Source of the DNA: Anisodus tanguticus
Taxonomy: Eukaryota > Streptophyta > Magnoliopsida > Solanales > Solanaceae
Direction: 5' to 3'
Length of the DNA: 64,000 nucleotides
Assembly: GCA_034509755.1 (NCBI GenBank)
Contig: CM067561.1
Coordinates: forward strand, 7,134,646 to 7,198,645
Both the position numbers and the translations under genes were made by a program. The notes below the pieces were generated by a model. The model was not told the DNA's origin and made no database searches. It worked only from the letters and a program-made list of their open reading frames with translations. This document shows positions 11,030-22,450 of the stretch, piece after piece. Position 1 is the first letter of the stretch. Each line of letters begins with the position of its first letter.

Positions 11030-14000
11030 CACCACCGCAGTCATAGCGGACGGTCTTCGAATGCTGAGACTGTCCCTAAAATCTTCAAAAAGGATCGAGG
11101 GAAGACCCTTTGTAAAGATGTCGGCAATTTGATATCTCAACGGGACATGGCATACGCGAACTTGACCACGGGAAACCTTTTCACGGACAAAGTGAATGTC
11201 CGTCTCGATAAGTTTAGTGCGTTGGTGCTGAACCGGATTACCAGAAAGGTAAATGGCACTAATATTATCGCAATATACCAAGGTTGCCTTCTGAATGGGG
11301 CAATGAAGCTCTAAAAGCAAATTACGTAACCAACATGATTATGAGACCACATTAGCTACACCTCGATATTCAGCCTCGGCACTTGAGCGGGATAGATTCG
11401 ACTGACGCTTTGCAGACCAAGAGACCAAGTTGTTGCCAAGAAATAAACAAAATCCTGACGTAGACCATCTGGTGTCGGGATAGCCACCCCAATCAACATC
11501 TGTATATGAGACAAGTGTGGATGTCAAGAAAGGATATAAATGCAACCCATAGTCAAGTGTACCTTGAATATACCGAATGATGCGTTTGAGCGCATTCATG
11601 TGCTTAATTATGGGATCATGCATGAATAAACACACCTGCTGGACAGCATACGTATTATCCGATCTCGTAAAGGTAAGATACTGAAGGGCCCCTCCAAGAC
11701 TGCGATAGTGGGTCGGATCCTCGTAGGGAACGTCTTCCGCGGCACTAAGCTTGGGCTTTGTATCAACTGGAGTGGAAGTGGACTTACAGGATGACATCCC
11801 AGCCATCTCGATGATCTCAGCTGCATACTTCCGTTGAGACAAGAATAATCCATCGGAATGACGAGTGATGGCAATCCCCAAACAATAACTCAAGGCACCT
11901 AAGTCTTTCATAGCAAACTCAGAGATGAGCATGGTCATGATAGACTGGCATAAGGCATCGGAAGAAGCAGTCAAAATGATATCATCCACATACAACAGAA
12001 TGTAGGCCAAGGACGAACCACGATGGTAGATGAACAAGGAATTATCTGACCTGCTGTGAGTGAACCCAATAGTCGAAACATAGTCAGCAAACCTTGTATA
12101 CCAGGCCCTAGGAGACTACTTAAGCCCATATAACGACTTCTTCAATAAACAGACATGATGAGGACGTTTGGGATCCCTGAATCCCAAAGGTTGATGCATA
12201 TAGACTGTCTCCTTGAGACCACCATATAGGAAAGTATTTTTGACATCTAACTAATGAATAGGCCATGCTTTGGAAAGAGCCAAGCTAAGCACAGTGCGGA
12301 TGGTAGCCGGCTTGACCACCGGACTGAACGTCTCACCATAATCTATACCAACCTGCTGAGTCTTACCATCACTCACAAGCCGAGCCTTATGTCGTGTAAA
12401 TGAACCATCTGAATTTTCCTTGTGAGCAAATATCCACATAGACCTGATAATATTAATACCAGATGGACGAGGTACCAACTCCCACGTCTTATTATCAATA
12501 AGAGCATTATATTCATCGGTCATAGCAATTTTCCAATTCGGGTCGTTTAAGGCAGACACGGGATTACGGGGCAAGGGGGATTTAGAGACATTAGAATGTA
12601 AATTAAAATGTCTTTGTGGTGTAAAACCCCCCCCCCCCCGTTGACTACGAGTGACCGATCTATGACTCGAGGAAGAACTGAGTGGATTTTGGGAATTTGT
12701 TGGGCTCAGGACGGATCGCCGGCGGGCGGTGGGCTCCGGCGGCCCAACTCGAGAAATAAGGGCATGAAGCTGGACCAGTTCCGGGTGGGCTAGGCGGCCC
12801 AATCGCGGAAGCGCCCCGGTGGCGATCTTGGTCCAGCGGTAGGTGACAGTCTAGTGGGGCCAGCGGACAGTGGGCCCGCTGGAGAATTTTGGATGGGAGA
12901 TACATCCGAAAAATACTGAATAATATACGGGGATATACTATCATCCAAAAAATTATTCGAACTAGGCACGGAAGTATTAACTTTAGCAAATGGAAATTGG
13001 GATTCATCAAAGATGACATGGCGATTAATGATGATTTTATTGGAGGTTAAATCAAAGCATTTGTACCCATGATGATTAGATGGAAAACCCAAAAACACAC
13101 ACGAAGTAGACCGGACCTGAAGTTTGTTAATTGTGGTGGATGGGAATAACGGATAACATAAACACCCAAAAACCCGAAGATGAGAATAAGAAGGAGTCTT
13201 ATTATATAAAATTTGAAGGGGGGAGAATATGTCAGACCTTTGGAAGGAATTATGTTAAGGAGATATGTAGTCATTTGAATAGCATGATGCCAAAAAGATG
13301 GGGGGTACGGAGGCATGAATCAATAAAGTTCGGACAATTTTATTAATGGTACGAATTTTGCGTTCGGCTTTCCCATTTTGTGAAGAAGTATGAGGACAAG
13401 AAAAATGAAAATTGATCCCATTATTAGCACAAAATTCCCGAAACACCCCATTGTCATACTCTTTGCAATTATCACATTGAATATTTTTAATTTTCCGTTC
13501 GAATTGGGTTCTAATGAATGCTCTAAATTTTAAGAAAATTGAAAAAACTTGAGATTTTTTCACTATCGGAAAAGTCCATAAAAATTTAGAATAATCATCC
13601 AAAAAGAGAACATAATACCGATGACCCAAAGAACTAAGAACAGGAGACGTCCATAAATCACTATGAATAATATCAAAATGGCATTAAAGTATGAGAATTG
13701 GAGTCTACAAATGACAATTTAACTATTTTTCCTAAAGAACAAGATTGACAATTCGGAGTACTACGCACACCTTACAAGAAATAAGATTGTTTTTATCTAA
13801 GGAAGACAAAAATAGATGACCCCGGATGACCTAGACGAGCATGCCACAAAGACGGAGCCAGAGCGGAAAAAGTGGATGGCATTGCGTGACTCGAAAAATC
13901 GGAACTTGGCGTGATAGGATACAGATCACCCCTACTATCACACCTTATGAGAGGACTCCCCGTTTTGAAATCCTTCACCAAAAACCCAAATGGATCAAAT

Positions 14001-14320
14001 TCTATGGACACAAAATTATCAGTGGTGAATTTTCGAACAGACACCAAATTTTTAATCAATTTTGGAGCGTGAAGGGTATTTCTCAAAATAAGGGGTGGAT
14101 GAGGGGGAGACAATATTTTCTAACCATACCCATGAATTGGAATTGAATTATCATTACCAACAATTATACCACAATTGTTGCTCAATTTGGAATAAGACGA
14201 GAGAGTACCTGAGTCGGACGTCATGTGAGTAGTGACGCCGGTGTCCATGTACCAATTTGGGTCCGAAGGATTTATTCCAAGCGTGTGTATCGCGGCTTCA
14301 ATATCGGTAGGTGTGGGGGC
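11030..14320 (-). pseudogene. pol polyprotein of element C
   Basis: Read from 14320 down. Protease: NWYMDTGVTTHMTSD, an intact DTG site, near 14260-14210. Pre-integrase: LWHARLGHPG near 13840. Integrase 13629-13255: Asp in CDNCKEYDNG and Glu in GKAERKIRTI are visible, the first Asp lies in the degraded lead, and the domain ends in a frameshift. A Pro/Ser-rich linker holds a 14-base C run near 12630. RT 12802-11339: KARLVSDGKTQQVGIDYGETF and the catalytic LLYVDDIILTAS near 11985. RNase H continues to 11030 with AEAEYR and ADIFTKGLP. At least four stops or shifts occur. Confidence 0.85.
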
Positions 14321-14329
14321 GCTTCATGA

Positions 14330-15399
14330 TGGGCCTGGTGGGGCTCAAAAGTGTCTTCCTGCTCACTGAAACTGCTACCGTAGCGTTGGGCTGGAGAAAA
14401 AATAGTGGGCCTTTGCAGAAACTGGGCAGTGGGCCGAAACTGTTGTTAGGTCATCCACTGCCAGTTGGGCTGAAACTGTCGTTGGGAGGCAAACTGGCTA
14501 GGCCCAAACTGCAGTTGTGGGGCTTGCCGCCACTGCATAGGGGCCCACTGTGGGCCCCAGAACTGTTGTTGCTGCTGCTGACTACCGCGAGGAGGACCCC
14601 CACCGTCACCACCATTCTGCCAGCTGTCGCCGCAGTTCTTTCCATTATTTTTCTTATTTCCCCACTTTTTTGCCGCCACCGTTGTTGCGGTTTTGGCCTG
14701 AGTTGTTAGAACTGATAGGATACACCGTGGACTCGGTCATCATGACTACAGGACTAGTACCGGTAGCCGTTCGTTTTGCCATGCCTGTTTCTTCTAGTGT
14801 AAGCATAGAACGAGCTTGATAAAATTGCGGAAGCGGATTGCTTTGCCGAAGAAGCGTTCCAACACCACTATAGGCCTCGGAGAGGCCGAAAACCATTTGG
14901 AGGACCAAAAGATCGTTCAAAACCGGTGTGCCAACGTTGCGAAGTTGGTGTGCCAATTCCTTTAATCTTTTTCAATAAGCCGAAACATTAGGGAAATCTT
15001 TCATATTGACGTGGGAGAAATCCTCCTCAAGGGTAATGGCTCTAGAATTTTGATTATCTTGGAATATACACGCATTCTATCCCAAGTCGCATGTGCCATA
15101 GCGCCAGACTCAATAATTGTTTGCAAAAGGTCGGTAGATATAGTGGAATATATCCACTGAAGGACGGTAGCATCAAGAGTTGTCCACAACTTAGGATAAT
15201 CCTCGCATTTTGGCATATCCGTATCCTCAGGAGCCGCGAGGATTATGTGATGGATGACTTGATGCGAGCGTGCGTGAACTTTGAACAGTTCGACCCACGT
15301 CGCGTATTGGACGTTTTCTATTTCAAGAATGATAGGGATATGATTCTTGATGTTAGAAACAGTAAGGGCATGGTGAAACGTGTTCTTTGACGTAGACAT
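14330..15399 (-). pseudogene. gag of element C
   Basis: The start is taken at ATG 15399 (MSTSKNTFHHALTVSN), which begins gag about 155 bp downstream of the primer-binding site. The N-terminal part is a copia-type gag with WTTLDATVLQWIYST near residues 70-85. It breaks near 15050. The later part at 14956-14654 has LRNVGTPVLNDLLVLQMV and LSEAYSG motifs, and a Gly/Gln-rich tail with a frameshift follows (14679-14446). No clear CCHC knuckle is visible. Homologous segments occur in element D at 17820-18500. Confidence 0.75.
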
Positions 15400-15542
15400 A
15401 ACGACAGAACAATACGTGATTGAGGGATTTGGAAGAAAAAAATTGGGAAGAGGAGGACACCGTCGGGGCACAGAAAATGAGAGAAGGGAGCTCGGATTCC
15501 GACTGTTTGAACGGAAATTTGGAGACAGGAATTTAAGACCTA

Positions 15543-15556
15543 GACTTCTGATACCA
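15543..15556 (-). promoter_or_regulatory. Primer-binding site of element C
   Basis: On the minus strand the bases after the LTR read TGGTATCAGAAGTC, a Met-initiator-type site. The same TGGTATCAG core follows the LTR of element D at 17634. Confidence 0.8.
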
Positions 15557-15840
15557 TGAAAGAAATAATCCATTGATTATTTTCATTAATTGAAAGGCTA
15601 TATATATAAGTTACATAATAGGAGAATCATATTCCTATTCTATTCCTAAAACCGTATTCTATACATTTATGGTAATACACTACTTATGGTAATACACTAC
15701 TAATTATATTACAACTTTACCTAAATTAGGATACTAAATATTTACCATACATTACATTGACTAATAGGCACAAATCCGAGAGTCTTAATAGGCACAAATC
15801 CGAGATTCAATATACACATGTATATTGTGTATATTTAACA
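15557..15840 (-). repeat. 5' LTR of element C
   Basis: 284 bp, matching 10763-11029. It carries a private short duplication of an AATAGGCACAAATCCGAGA segment near 15760-15805, which explains its extra length. Confidence 0.88.
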
Positions 15841-15845
15841 GTTAC

Positions 15846-15959
15846 ATGTTTTGATTGTCATATAATCATACCAGAATAAGTTGTTGGAGTAAGTAAAAAC
15901 AAAATTTTAAACTTGCTATGTGTCTTAGTTATGTTTTTTAAACCCAACAAAACTCTACG
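15846..15959 (+). repeat. 3' LTR of element A, last part
   Basis: ATGTTTTGATTGTCATATAATC onward aligns with the end of the 5' LTR (1616-1729). It ends CTACG where intact copies end CTACA, directly followed by the duplication TGACT at 15960-15964. Confidence 0.85.
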
Positions 15960-15964
15960 TGACT

Positions 15965-16067
15965 TTGTCATTTTCCTAAGCTAATAATCCTTTTCACAAG
16001 ATAGGCATCTTTCACATCATTATATTGTGCATCTCAAAATTAAGGTTTTCCCCACAAGGAAAATTAA
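15965..16067 (+). promoter_or_regulatory. Remaining 5' region of the dirigent gene
   Basis: About 100 bp of host DNA lies between the right duplication of element A and the ATG at 16068. It is AT-rich and ends in GGAAAATTAAATGG, an acceptable plant start context. It is probably 5' UTR and proximal promoter. Anything further upstream is now LTR sequence. Confidence 0.45.
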
Positions 16068-16592
16068 ATGGCCATTCCATTTCCACATACTTCTTTGTTG
16101 CCACTTCTTGCACTGCCACTTATCTACTGGGCTTTCAACTTACGAAAGCAAACAAAGCTTGTATTTTATGTCCATGATTATTTAAGTGGATATGACACAT
16201 CTGCAATCACAGTGGCAGGAAAAGATGGGCCACAAACAAGTGTACTTCATTTTGGTACAATGGTTGCAGTGGATGATCCAGTAACTGAAGGTCCAGATCC
16301 AAAGTCCAAAGTGACTGGTAGATCCCAAGGCATGTATATAAATTCACAGTTAGATGGCAAAGGACTGCATTTAGTGTTCTCTGTTATTTTCACTGATGGA
16401 GAATACAAAGGGAGTACTTTGGAGATTCAAGGTGCTGATCTTTTTGCAATGAAGGAGAAGGAATTTTCAATTGTTTCAGGGACTGGTTATTTTATATTTG
16501 TGAGAGGTTATGGTATAATGACTACTCAATTCATTGATATTCCTAATTTGAGAGCCATTCTTAAGCTTGATGTTACTGTCAAGCACTATTGA
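16068..16592 (+). CDS. Dirigent-family protein
   Basis: This is a single-exon frame of 174 residues, normal for dirigent proteins, which guide stereoselective coupling in lignan, lignin and terpenoid pathways from the secretory pathway or cell wall. A hydrophobic N-terminus (about residues 8-24) looks like a signal peptide or anchor, followed by LVFYVHDYLSG, matching the FYxHD motif of the family. GTMVAVDDPVTEGPD, GRSQGMYINSQ, VFSVIFTDGEYKGSTLEIQG and VSGTGYFIFVRGYG are the expected beta-barrel motifs in order. No stop or frameshift is seen. A 15.8-kb nested retrotransposon sits 100 bp upstream, so expression may be altered. The exact clade and substrate cannot be told. Confidence 0.85.
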   Translation: MAIPFPHTSLLPLLALPLIYWAFNLRKQTKLVFYVHDYLSGYDTSAITVAGKDGPQTSVLHFGTMVAVDDPVTEGPDPKSKVTGRSQGMYINSQLDGKGLHLVFSVIFTDGEYKGSTLEIQGADLFAMKEKEFSIVSGTGYFIFVRGYGIMTTQFIDIPNLRAILKLDVTVKHY

Positions 16593-16818
16593 TTTGTGGC
16601 TTTTTCTTCTATATATTAAAGTCTACTATGTATTATACTACTCTAATTCCTTGAATTGAATTTAATGGTATTTTTCTACTTATCATACTTTTAGTCGTAC
16701 GTTTAGTGGAGTAGTTTCTTTTTCGCTAATGTGTATTGATATCTGTTACTACATTTGATTTGTATATTTGCTGTTTTGTTGTCTTCTTTCTTACGTTTCT
16801 GCATCGTTACATTTTTTT
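16593..16818 (+). other. 3' flank of the dirigent gene
   Basis: An AT-rich stretch with TATATATTAAAGT and similar weak polyadenylation-like signals directly after the stop. It probably holds the 3' UTR. No other feature is seen before the SINE tail. Confidence 0.4.
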
Positions 16819-16932
16819 GAGCCGAGAATCTATCAGAAACAATCTCTCTACCCCACAAAGGTAGAGGTAAGGTCGGATACATTCTACTCTCCCCAGACCT
16901 CACCAATGAAATTACACGTTGTTGTTGTTGGT
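16819..16932 (+). mobile_element. TS-type SINE, 3' part
   Basis: GAGCCGAGAATCTATCAGAAAC, TCTCTACC, GGTAGAGGTAAGGTC and CTCCCCAGACCTCAC occur in order (segments abbreviated), followed by a GTTGTTGTTG tail. This is the 3' half and TTG tail of the Solanaceae TS SINE family. The tRNA-like 5' half is not seen, so the copy is truncated. Confidence 0.7.
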
Positions 16933-17379
16933 GTTTTCTACTTATCGAAAACCTAGTTGTAATTGGAGACTATGAGATCATTCTATTTAATTGAACAAAG
17001 TGATTTCACATTTCTTTAACTTTTTTTAGTAATTTTTACTTATTAATTTTTGGACACAAGACTTAGGTGACTGATGAGAATAGTAGCATATATAGGACTT
17101 AGGACTTCAGCCTAGGAGGCATGGGTTAACAAGCAAGCGACACCAATTTCTAGCAAAAATTAGGTCGGTATATTCAAGAGGCTAACTGGTGAAATAAAAT
17201 ACTCAGGGGTGGTAATTGGAGAAATAAAATACTAAGGGGGCTAATTTGGTGATTTAGACATGAGCTGGATGTGTTGCAGAATTTTGAAATAGAAACTTCG
17301 TTGGTATGTTAAAGGGGCTCACTATAATATTTGAAACCGTTTTCTATATGGCTTCCAAGTAGAAAGAAAATTGTGGTAG
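16933..17379. other. Intergenic DNA between SINE and element D
   Basis: AT-rich DNA without a supportable gene. A short direct repeat of GGTGAAATAAAATACT/GGAGAAATAAAATACT type lies at 17188-17235. Nothing else is recognised. Confidence 0.4.
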
Positions 17380-17384
17380 TTATT

Positions 17385-17633
17385 TTGACAGAAGTCGAAT
17401 ATAGGACAATATACACGGCCCCACGTGTATATTGACATACCAAATTTAAGTATATTATGTACCATACTTGTAGAGACATTGTACAATTATAATTATAGTA
17501 TTAGTTTTATATTAGGAAAAGATAATAGACTTGTAGTAGAAAAGGTAGATTTAATTTTCTGAATTTATTTTGTAAATCACATGTATATATACATTTTCAT
17601 TAATGAAAATAATTAAGGGATTATTCTATTTTA
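17385..17633 (+). repeat. 5' LTR of element D
   Basis: 249 bp starting TGACAGAAGTCG and ending CTATTTTA, where the other copy ends CTCTTTCA. An 11-bp inverted repeat (CAATATACACG and its complement, 6-base loop) lies at 17407-17434. Confidence 0.88.
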
Positions 17634-17647
17634 TGGTATCAGCAGTC
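17634..17647 (+). promoter_or_regulatory. Primer-binding site of element D
   Basis: TGGTATCAGCAGTC directly follows the LTR and matches the Met-initiator tRNA type over its first nine bases. Confidence 0.8.
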
Positions 17648-17779
17648 TAGGGCAAATTTTTTCTTTTCCAATTTTTTTCTCTTCCGCTGCCCTCTGTTAC
17701 AGTGGCCGACGGCTACCATAACCACTACCCTTCAATTTCCTCTTTTCTTCCAAAATCCCAAATTCTTCCCGTATACTTT

Positions 17780-18960
17780 CAATATGACCGCTTCATAGAC
17801 CACCTTTCACCCAGCCTTTACAGTTTCCAACATCAAGAACCACATTCCTATTATTCTTGAAATGGAGAACGTCAAATACGCGATGTGAGCGGAGTTATTT
17901 AAGGTTCACACACGCTCGCATCAAGTTCTACATTACATTATCCCCTCGGTCACAGGCAGGGAGAAGGTGTCTGCCCAAGAGGAGGACCCAGTGTTATGGT
18001 CAACCCTTGATGCTACCGTCCTTCAGTGGATTTATTCCACTATCTCTACCGACCTTTTACAGAAGATTATTGAGCTCGACGCTACAGCAATGGAAACTTG
18101 GAATAGGGTGCGTGATATTTTCTAAGATAACAAGAATTCTCGTGCAGTCACTCTGGAACAGAAATTTTCCCATGTCTCTATGGAAGATTTTTTGAATGTC
18201 TCAGCCTATTGTAAAAGGCTGGAGGAGTTGTCGGATCAACTCAAGAATGTTGGGGCGCCAGTCACCAATGATCGTCTCGTTCTTCAAATGGTTGCAGGCC
18301 TATCCGAGGCCTATAATGGTATTGGAACTCTACTTCGTCAAAGCAACCCACTTCCCCCTTTTTACCAGGCCCGGTCTATGCTCACCTTTGAAGAGGCTGG
18401 TTTGGCGAAAAAGGCCACCACTGGAGCGAATTCTGCCATGGTGGCGGAAATGCCCTCAAATTCCGCTACCAATTGGAACAACGGAGGTTGAAAATGGAGT
18501 CAAAATCGGAAATCCGGCGGCAAGGGCGGTGGTCGCGGCGGCGGCAAGGGCGGTGGTCGCGGCGGCGGCAAGGGCGATAACCACGACGGCACCAGTGGCG
18601 ACAGTCAGGATCACGACGGCATGCGACATGGGCATCCACAGGCCGCTGGGCCAAGGCAGTGGCCTGGCCAGTAGGCTTGGCAGTGACCCAACTTACCCAA
18701 CCACCCCTGGCCTGTTCCACCCTATCCAGCGATGTGGGCTGGCCAGTAGCAGCCCAGTTATCCACAATTCCAACATCAGTCTCGGCCCAATACTACTCAT
18801 TTCCAGCAACAGTCTCGGCCTACGGTTGGGCCTGGCCTGCTAGGGCCTCAGCCTCCGCAGGCCTTCGCGGCTACGGGCCCAGCGGCGTTTCCAACACCTA
18901 CCAATATCGAGGCCATAATGCATACACTTGGAATAAATCCTCCGGATACAAATTGGTACA
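17780..18960 (+). pseudogene. gag of element D
   Basis: The gag N-terminus can be followed from about 17784 (FTVSNIKNHIPIILEMEN-like) in changing frames with stops. The clean segment 18180-18491 contains LKNVGAPVTNDRLVLQMVAG and LSEAYNGIGTLL, matching element C. A Gly/Arg-coding GGCGGC-type tandem repeat of about 24 bp follows at 18520-18580, then a Gln/Pro-rich tail. No intact CCHC knuckle is visible. Confidence 0.75.
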
Positions 18961-21900
18961 TGGATACCAGAGTCACATCTCACATGATGTCGGACCAAGG
19001 TAATCTCTCATCTTATTTCAATATGAGCAAAAATTGAGGTATAATTGTTGGTAATGGCAATTCAATTCCAATTCGAGGACATGGTCACACAAATTTGCCC
19101 CCCCCCCTCACATCCACCTCTCGTCCTAAAAAATATCCTTCATGCCCCTCACTTAATTAAAAATTTAGTGTCCGTTTGTAAATTTACAACTGATAATTGG
19201 GTTTCTGTTAATTTTGACCCTTTTGGATTTTTTGTGAAGGAGTTCACGACGGGGACACCTCTAATGAGATGTAATAGCCGGGGAGAGCTTTATCCACCAC
19301 CACCATTTCCACGAGTCAAGCCACACCATCAACGTTTATCGCTCTCGCTCCTTCCTTGTGGCATGCTCGTTTAGGTCATCCGGGGGCATCTATTATTTCT
19401 TCTCTTAAAAAAATTAGTTTATTGATTGTAAGAGTACGTGTAGTACTCATATTTGTCCTTCTTGTCTGCTAGGGAAACATGCTCGATTACCGTTTGTAGC
19501 CTCTAATTCTAATACATTGATGCCTTTTGATATTATTTATAGTGATTTATGGTCATCTCCCGTTTTAAGTTCTATGGGCCATCGTTATTATATTTTATTC
19601 TTGGATGACTACTCTAATTTTTTGTGAATTTTTCCTTTGTCCAAAAAGTCTCAAGTGTTTTCCACCTTTTTGAAATTTAGAGCCTCCATCCGTACTCAAT
19701 TTGAACGGGACATTAAAAAGATTCAATGTGGTAATGGTAGGGAATTTGACAATGGGTCATTTCGGGATTTTTTTTATAATAATGGTATATCATTTCGGTT
19801 TTCGTGTCCTCATACTTCTTCACAAAATGAGAGGGTCGAACGCAAAATTCATACCGTTAATAATATTGTCCGAACATTACTAGCTCATGCATCAGTACCC
19901 CATATTTTTTGACATCATGTTGTACAAATGGCTATATACCTACTTAACATTCTCCCTCAGAAAGGTTTAGCATATCAATCCCTGCTTAAAATTCTTTACA
20001 ATAAAGATGCATCGTATTCTCATCTTCGGGTGTTTGGGTGTTTGTGCTATCCACTTTTTTCATCCACTACAATTAACAAACTTCAAGCCCAGTCTACCTC
20101 TTGTGTATTTTTGGGTTATCCATCTAATTATCATGGTTACAAATATTTTGATTTATCTTCAAATAAAATCATAATTAGTCGCCATGTTATTTTTTATAAA
20201 TTCCAATTTCCGTTTGCTAAATTGTATACTCTCGTGTATAGTTCCTATGATTTTTTGGACGATGGGCCATCTCGGTAAATCGTCCAACAGTGGGCCCACA
20301 ATTTTCGTGACCACGGAATCACTGTCCCAGTCTACCCAGTTTCCTCCTTACCCGATATACAGTCCATGCCAGCAGGTCCACTGCCTGCTGGCCCAACACC
20401 CTCACTGTCCACCGAGAATTCCAGCCCAACTCCCTGCCCGTCAGTCCAGCCCTCCACCCAGATCACAGAAAATTCCAGGCCAGCAAGTCCACTGCCTGCT
20501 GGCCCAAGTCCATTCCCGGTCTGTCCGCAGTCTCGGACCAGTCCATCAACCTCTTCGGTCATGCCTGATCCTACCCTGAGTCAAGGACCCATTACTCGTA
20601 GTCAACATGGTATTTTTAAACCAAAACAACAGTTTAATCTTAATTCTAATGTTACTAAATCACCCCTGCCACGTAACCAGTGTCTGCCCTTCATGACCCA
20701 AATTGGAAAGTGGCCATGACTGATTAATATAATGCTCTTATTAAAAATAGAACGTGGGAGCTGGTGCCCCGTCCACCTAGTGTTAATATTATTCGATCTA
20801 TGTGGATTTTTACTCATAATAAAAATTTTGATGGTTCGTTTGAGAGGCATAAGACCCATCTTTTAGGTGATGGTAAGACTCAGCATGTTGGCATTGATTA
20901 TAGGCGACATTTAGTCCGGTGGTCAAACCGGCTACCATACGCATTGTGCTTAGTCTGGCTCTCTCGAACGCATGACACATTCACCAGCTGGATGTGAAAA
21001 ATGATTTCTTACACAGTGATCTCAAGGAGACAGTATACATGCATCAGCCCCTTAGTTTCAAGAACTCCAGTTATCCTAATCATGTCTGTCTACTCAAAAA
21101 GTCCTTATATGGGCTTAAGCAGGCCCCACGAGCATGGTATAAGAGGTTTGCAGATTATGTGTCTACAATTTGATTTTCTCACAGCAGGTCTGATCATTCT
21201 CTATTTATCTATAGACGTGGTGCATCTCTGACATACATTTTATTATATGTTGATGATATTATATTGACTGCCTCATCGAATAATCTGCGCAAGTCTATCA
21301 TGACTCTTCTCAGTTCAGAATTTGCTATGAAAGACTTGGGGACCTTGAGTTATTTCTTGGGGACTCGTCATGCATATGGTCTATTTTTATCACAAAAGAA
21401 GTATGTCGCTGAAATTATTGAGAGAGTTGGCATGTCATCTTGTAAGCCCTCTTCTACTCCGGTTGATACCAAATCGAAACTCAGTGCTACTACTAGCACA
21501 CCATACGAGGATCCCACCCACTATCGTAGTCTTGCAGGGGCCCTTCAGTACCTGACTTTCACGAGACCTGACATTACTTATGTCTTTCAACAGGTATGTT
21601 TATTTATGCATGATCCACGGATAGAGCACATGCATGCGCTCAAACGCATTATTAGATACATACAGGGCACACTTGAGTATGGGTTGCAGTTATACACCTC
21701 ATCTGTTTCTACTCTCGTATCCTATACAGATGCTAATTGGGAGGATGTCCGGATACCAGACGTTCGACGTCTGGCTATTGTATATTTCTTATGGATAATT
21801 TGGTCTCGTGGTCAGCGAAACGTCAGGCGACGTTGTCACGTTCAAGTGTAGAGGCCTAATACCGTGGGTAGCCAATGTGGTGTCTGAGTCATGTTGGCTA

Positions 21901-22195
21901 CGTAATCTTTTATTAGAACTTCATTTTCCAATTAAAAAAGCTACCTTGGTTTACTGTGATAATTTTAGTGTCGTCTCTATCTGGGAATCCAGTCCAACAT
22001 CAACGCACTAAACATATAGAGATGGATATCCATTTTGTTAGAGAAAAGGTAGCTCGTGATCAGGTACGCGTAATCCATATTCCTTCCCGATATCAGATTG
22101 CAGACATATTTACTAAGGGTCTACCATTGGTTGTATTCGAAGATTTCAGGGACAGTCTCAGCGTATGCCAGCCGCCCTCTATGACTGCGGGGGTG
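18900..22195 (+). pseudogene. pol polyprotein of element D
   Basis: Protease near 18950 reads NWYMDTRVTSHMMSD, with the catalytic DTG changed to DTR. The pre-integrase LWHARLGHPGA is near 19360. The integrase at 19500-20000 has a visible Glu motif (ERVERKIHT), while the second Asp motif reads CGNGREFDNG and has lost its Asp. RT runs from about 20700 with MWIFTHNKN, frameshifts near 20900 and 21180, and LLYVDDIILTASSNN at 21240-21275. A long frame 21264-21851 continues RT and early RNase H. RNase H ends at 21900-22195 with YCDN, NPVQHQRTKHIEMDIHF and ADIFTKGLP. It is non-functional as it stands. Confidence 0.85.
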
Positions 22196-22445
22196 TGACA
22201 GAAGTCGAATATAGTGCAATATACACGGCCCCACGTGTATATTGACATACCAAATTTAAGTATATTATGTATCATACTTGTAGAGTCATTGTACAATTAT
22301 AATTATTGTATTAGTCTTTTATTAGGAAAAGATATTAGACTTGTAGTAGGAAAGGTATATTTAATTTCCTGAATTAGTTTTGTATATCACATGTATATAT
22401 ATATTTTTTCATTAATGAAAATAATTAAGGGATTATTCTCTTTCA
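22196..22445 (+). repeat. 3' LTR of element D
   Basis: 250 bp, matching 17385-17633 with roughly a dozen differences by eye, ending CTTTCA before the TATTT duplication. Confidence 0.88.
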
Positions 22446-22450
22446 TATTT

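Larger units (their letters stand above)
10763..15840 (-). mobile_element. Ty1-copia retrotransposon C, inserted in the 3' LTR of element A
   Basis: Its LTRs are at 10763-11029 and 15557-15840, flanked by the 5-bp duplication GTTAC (10758-10762 and 15841-15845). On the minus strand it begins TGTTAAATATACAC and ends TTTCTTTCA, followed by the primer-binding site. Gag, protease, integrase, RT and RNase H follow in copia order over 5.1 kb. Coding is broken by stops and frameshifts. It is a sister of element D at 17385-22445. Its two LTRs differ by about ten substitutions plus small indels by eye, so it is not very recent. Confidence 0.92.
195..15959 (+). mobile_element. Ty1-copia retrotransposon A, nested with a hAT element and copia C
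   Basis: This is one insertion bounded by TGACT. In order it has a 5' LTR (195-1729), a Met-tRNA primer-binding site, a long GC-repeat leader, gag, protease, integrase and reverse transcriptase remnants, and a 3' LTR lacking its first part. Two later insertions split it: a hAT transposon (1759-5227) and a reversed copia element (10763-15840). Removing these and their duplications leaves about 7.2 kb. It belongs to the same family as element B at 49262. Gag, protease and pol carry stops and frameshifts and the 3' end is rearranged, so it is not autonomous. Outer limits are firm because LTR ends and duplications agree. Confidence 0.88.
17385..22445 (+). mobile_element. Ty1-copia retrotransposon D
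   Basis: LTRs at 17385-17633 and 22196-22445 are flanked by TATTT (17380-17384 and 22446-22450). The primer-binding site is at 17634 and gag, protease, integrase, RT and RNase H follow in copia order, 5.06 kb in all. It is the same family as element C and in the opposite orientation. All coding parts are broken by stops or frameshifts. Confidence 0.92.

Noticed and set aside
14311..14819. Leu-rich and Ser-rich plus-strand frames at 14311-14819
   Set aside because: They are antisense to the Gln/Pro-rich gag tail of element C.
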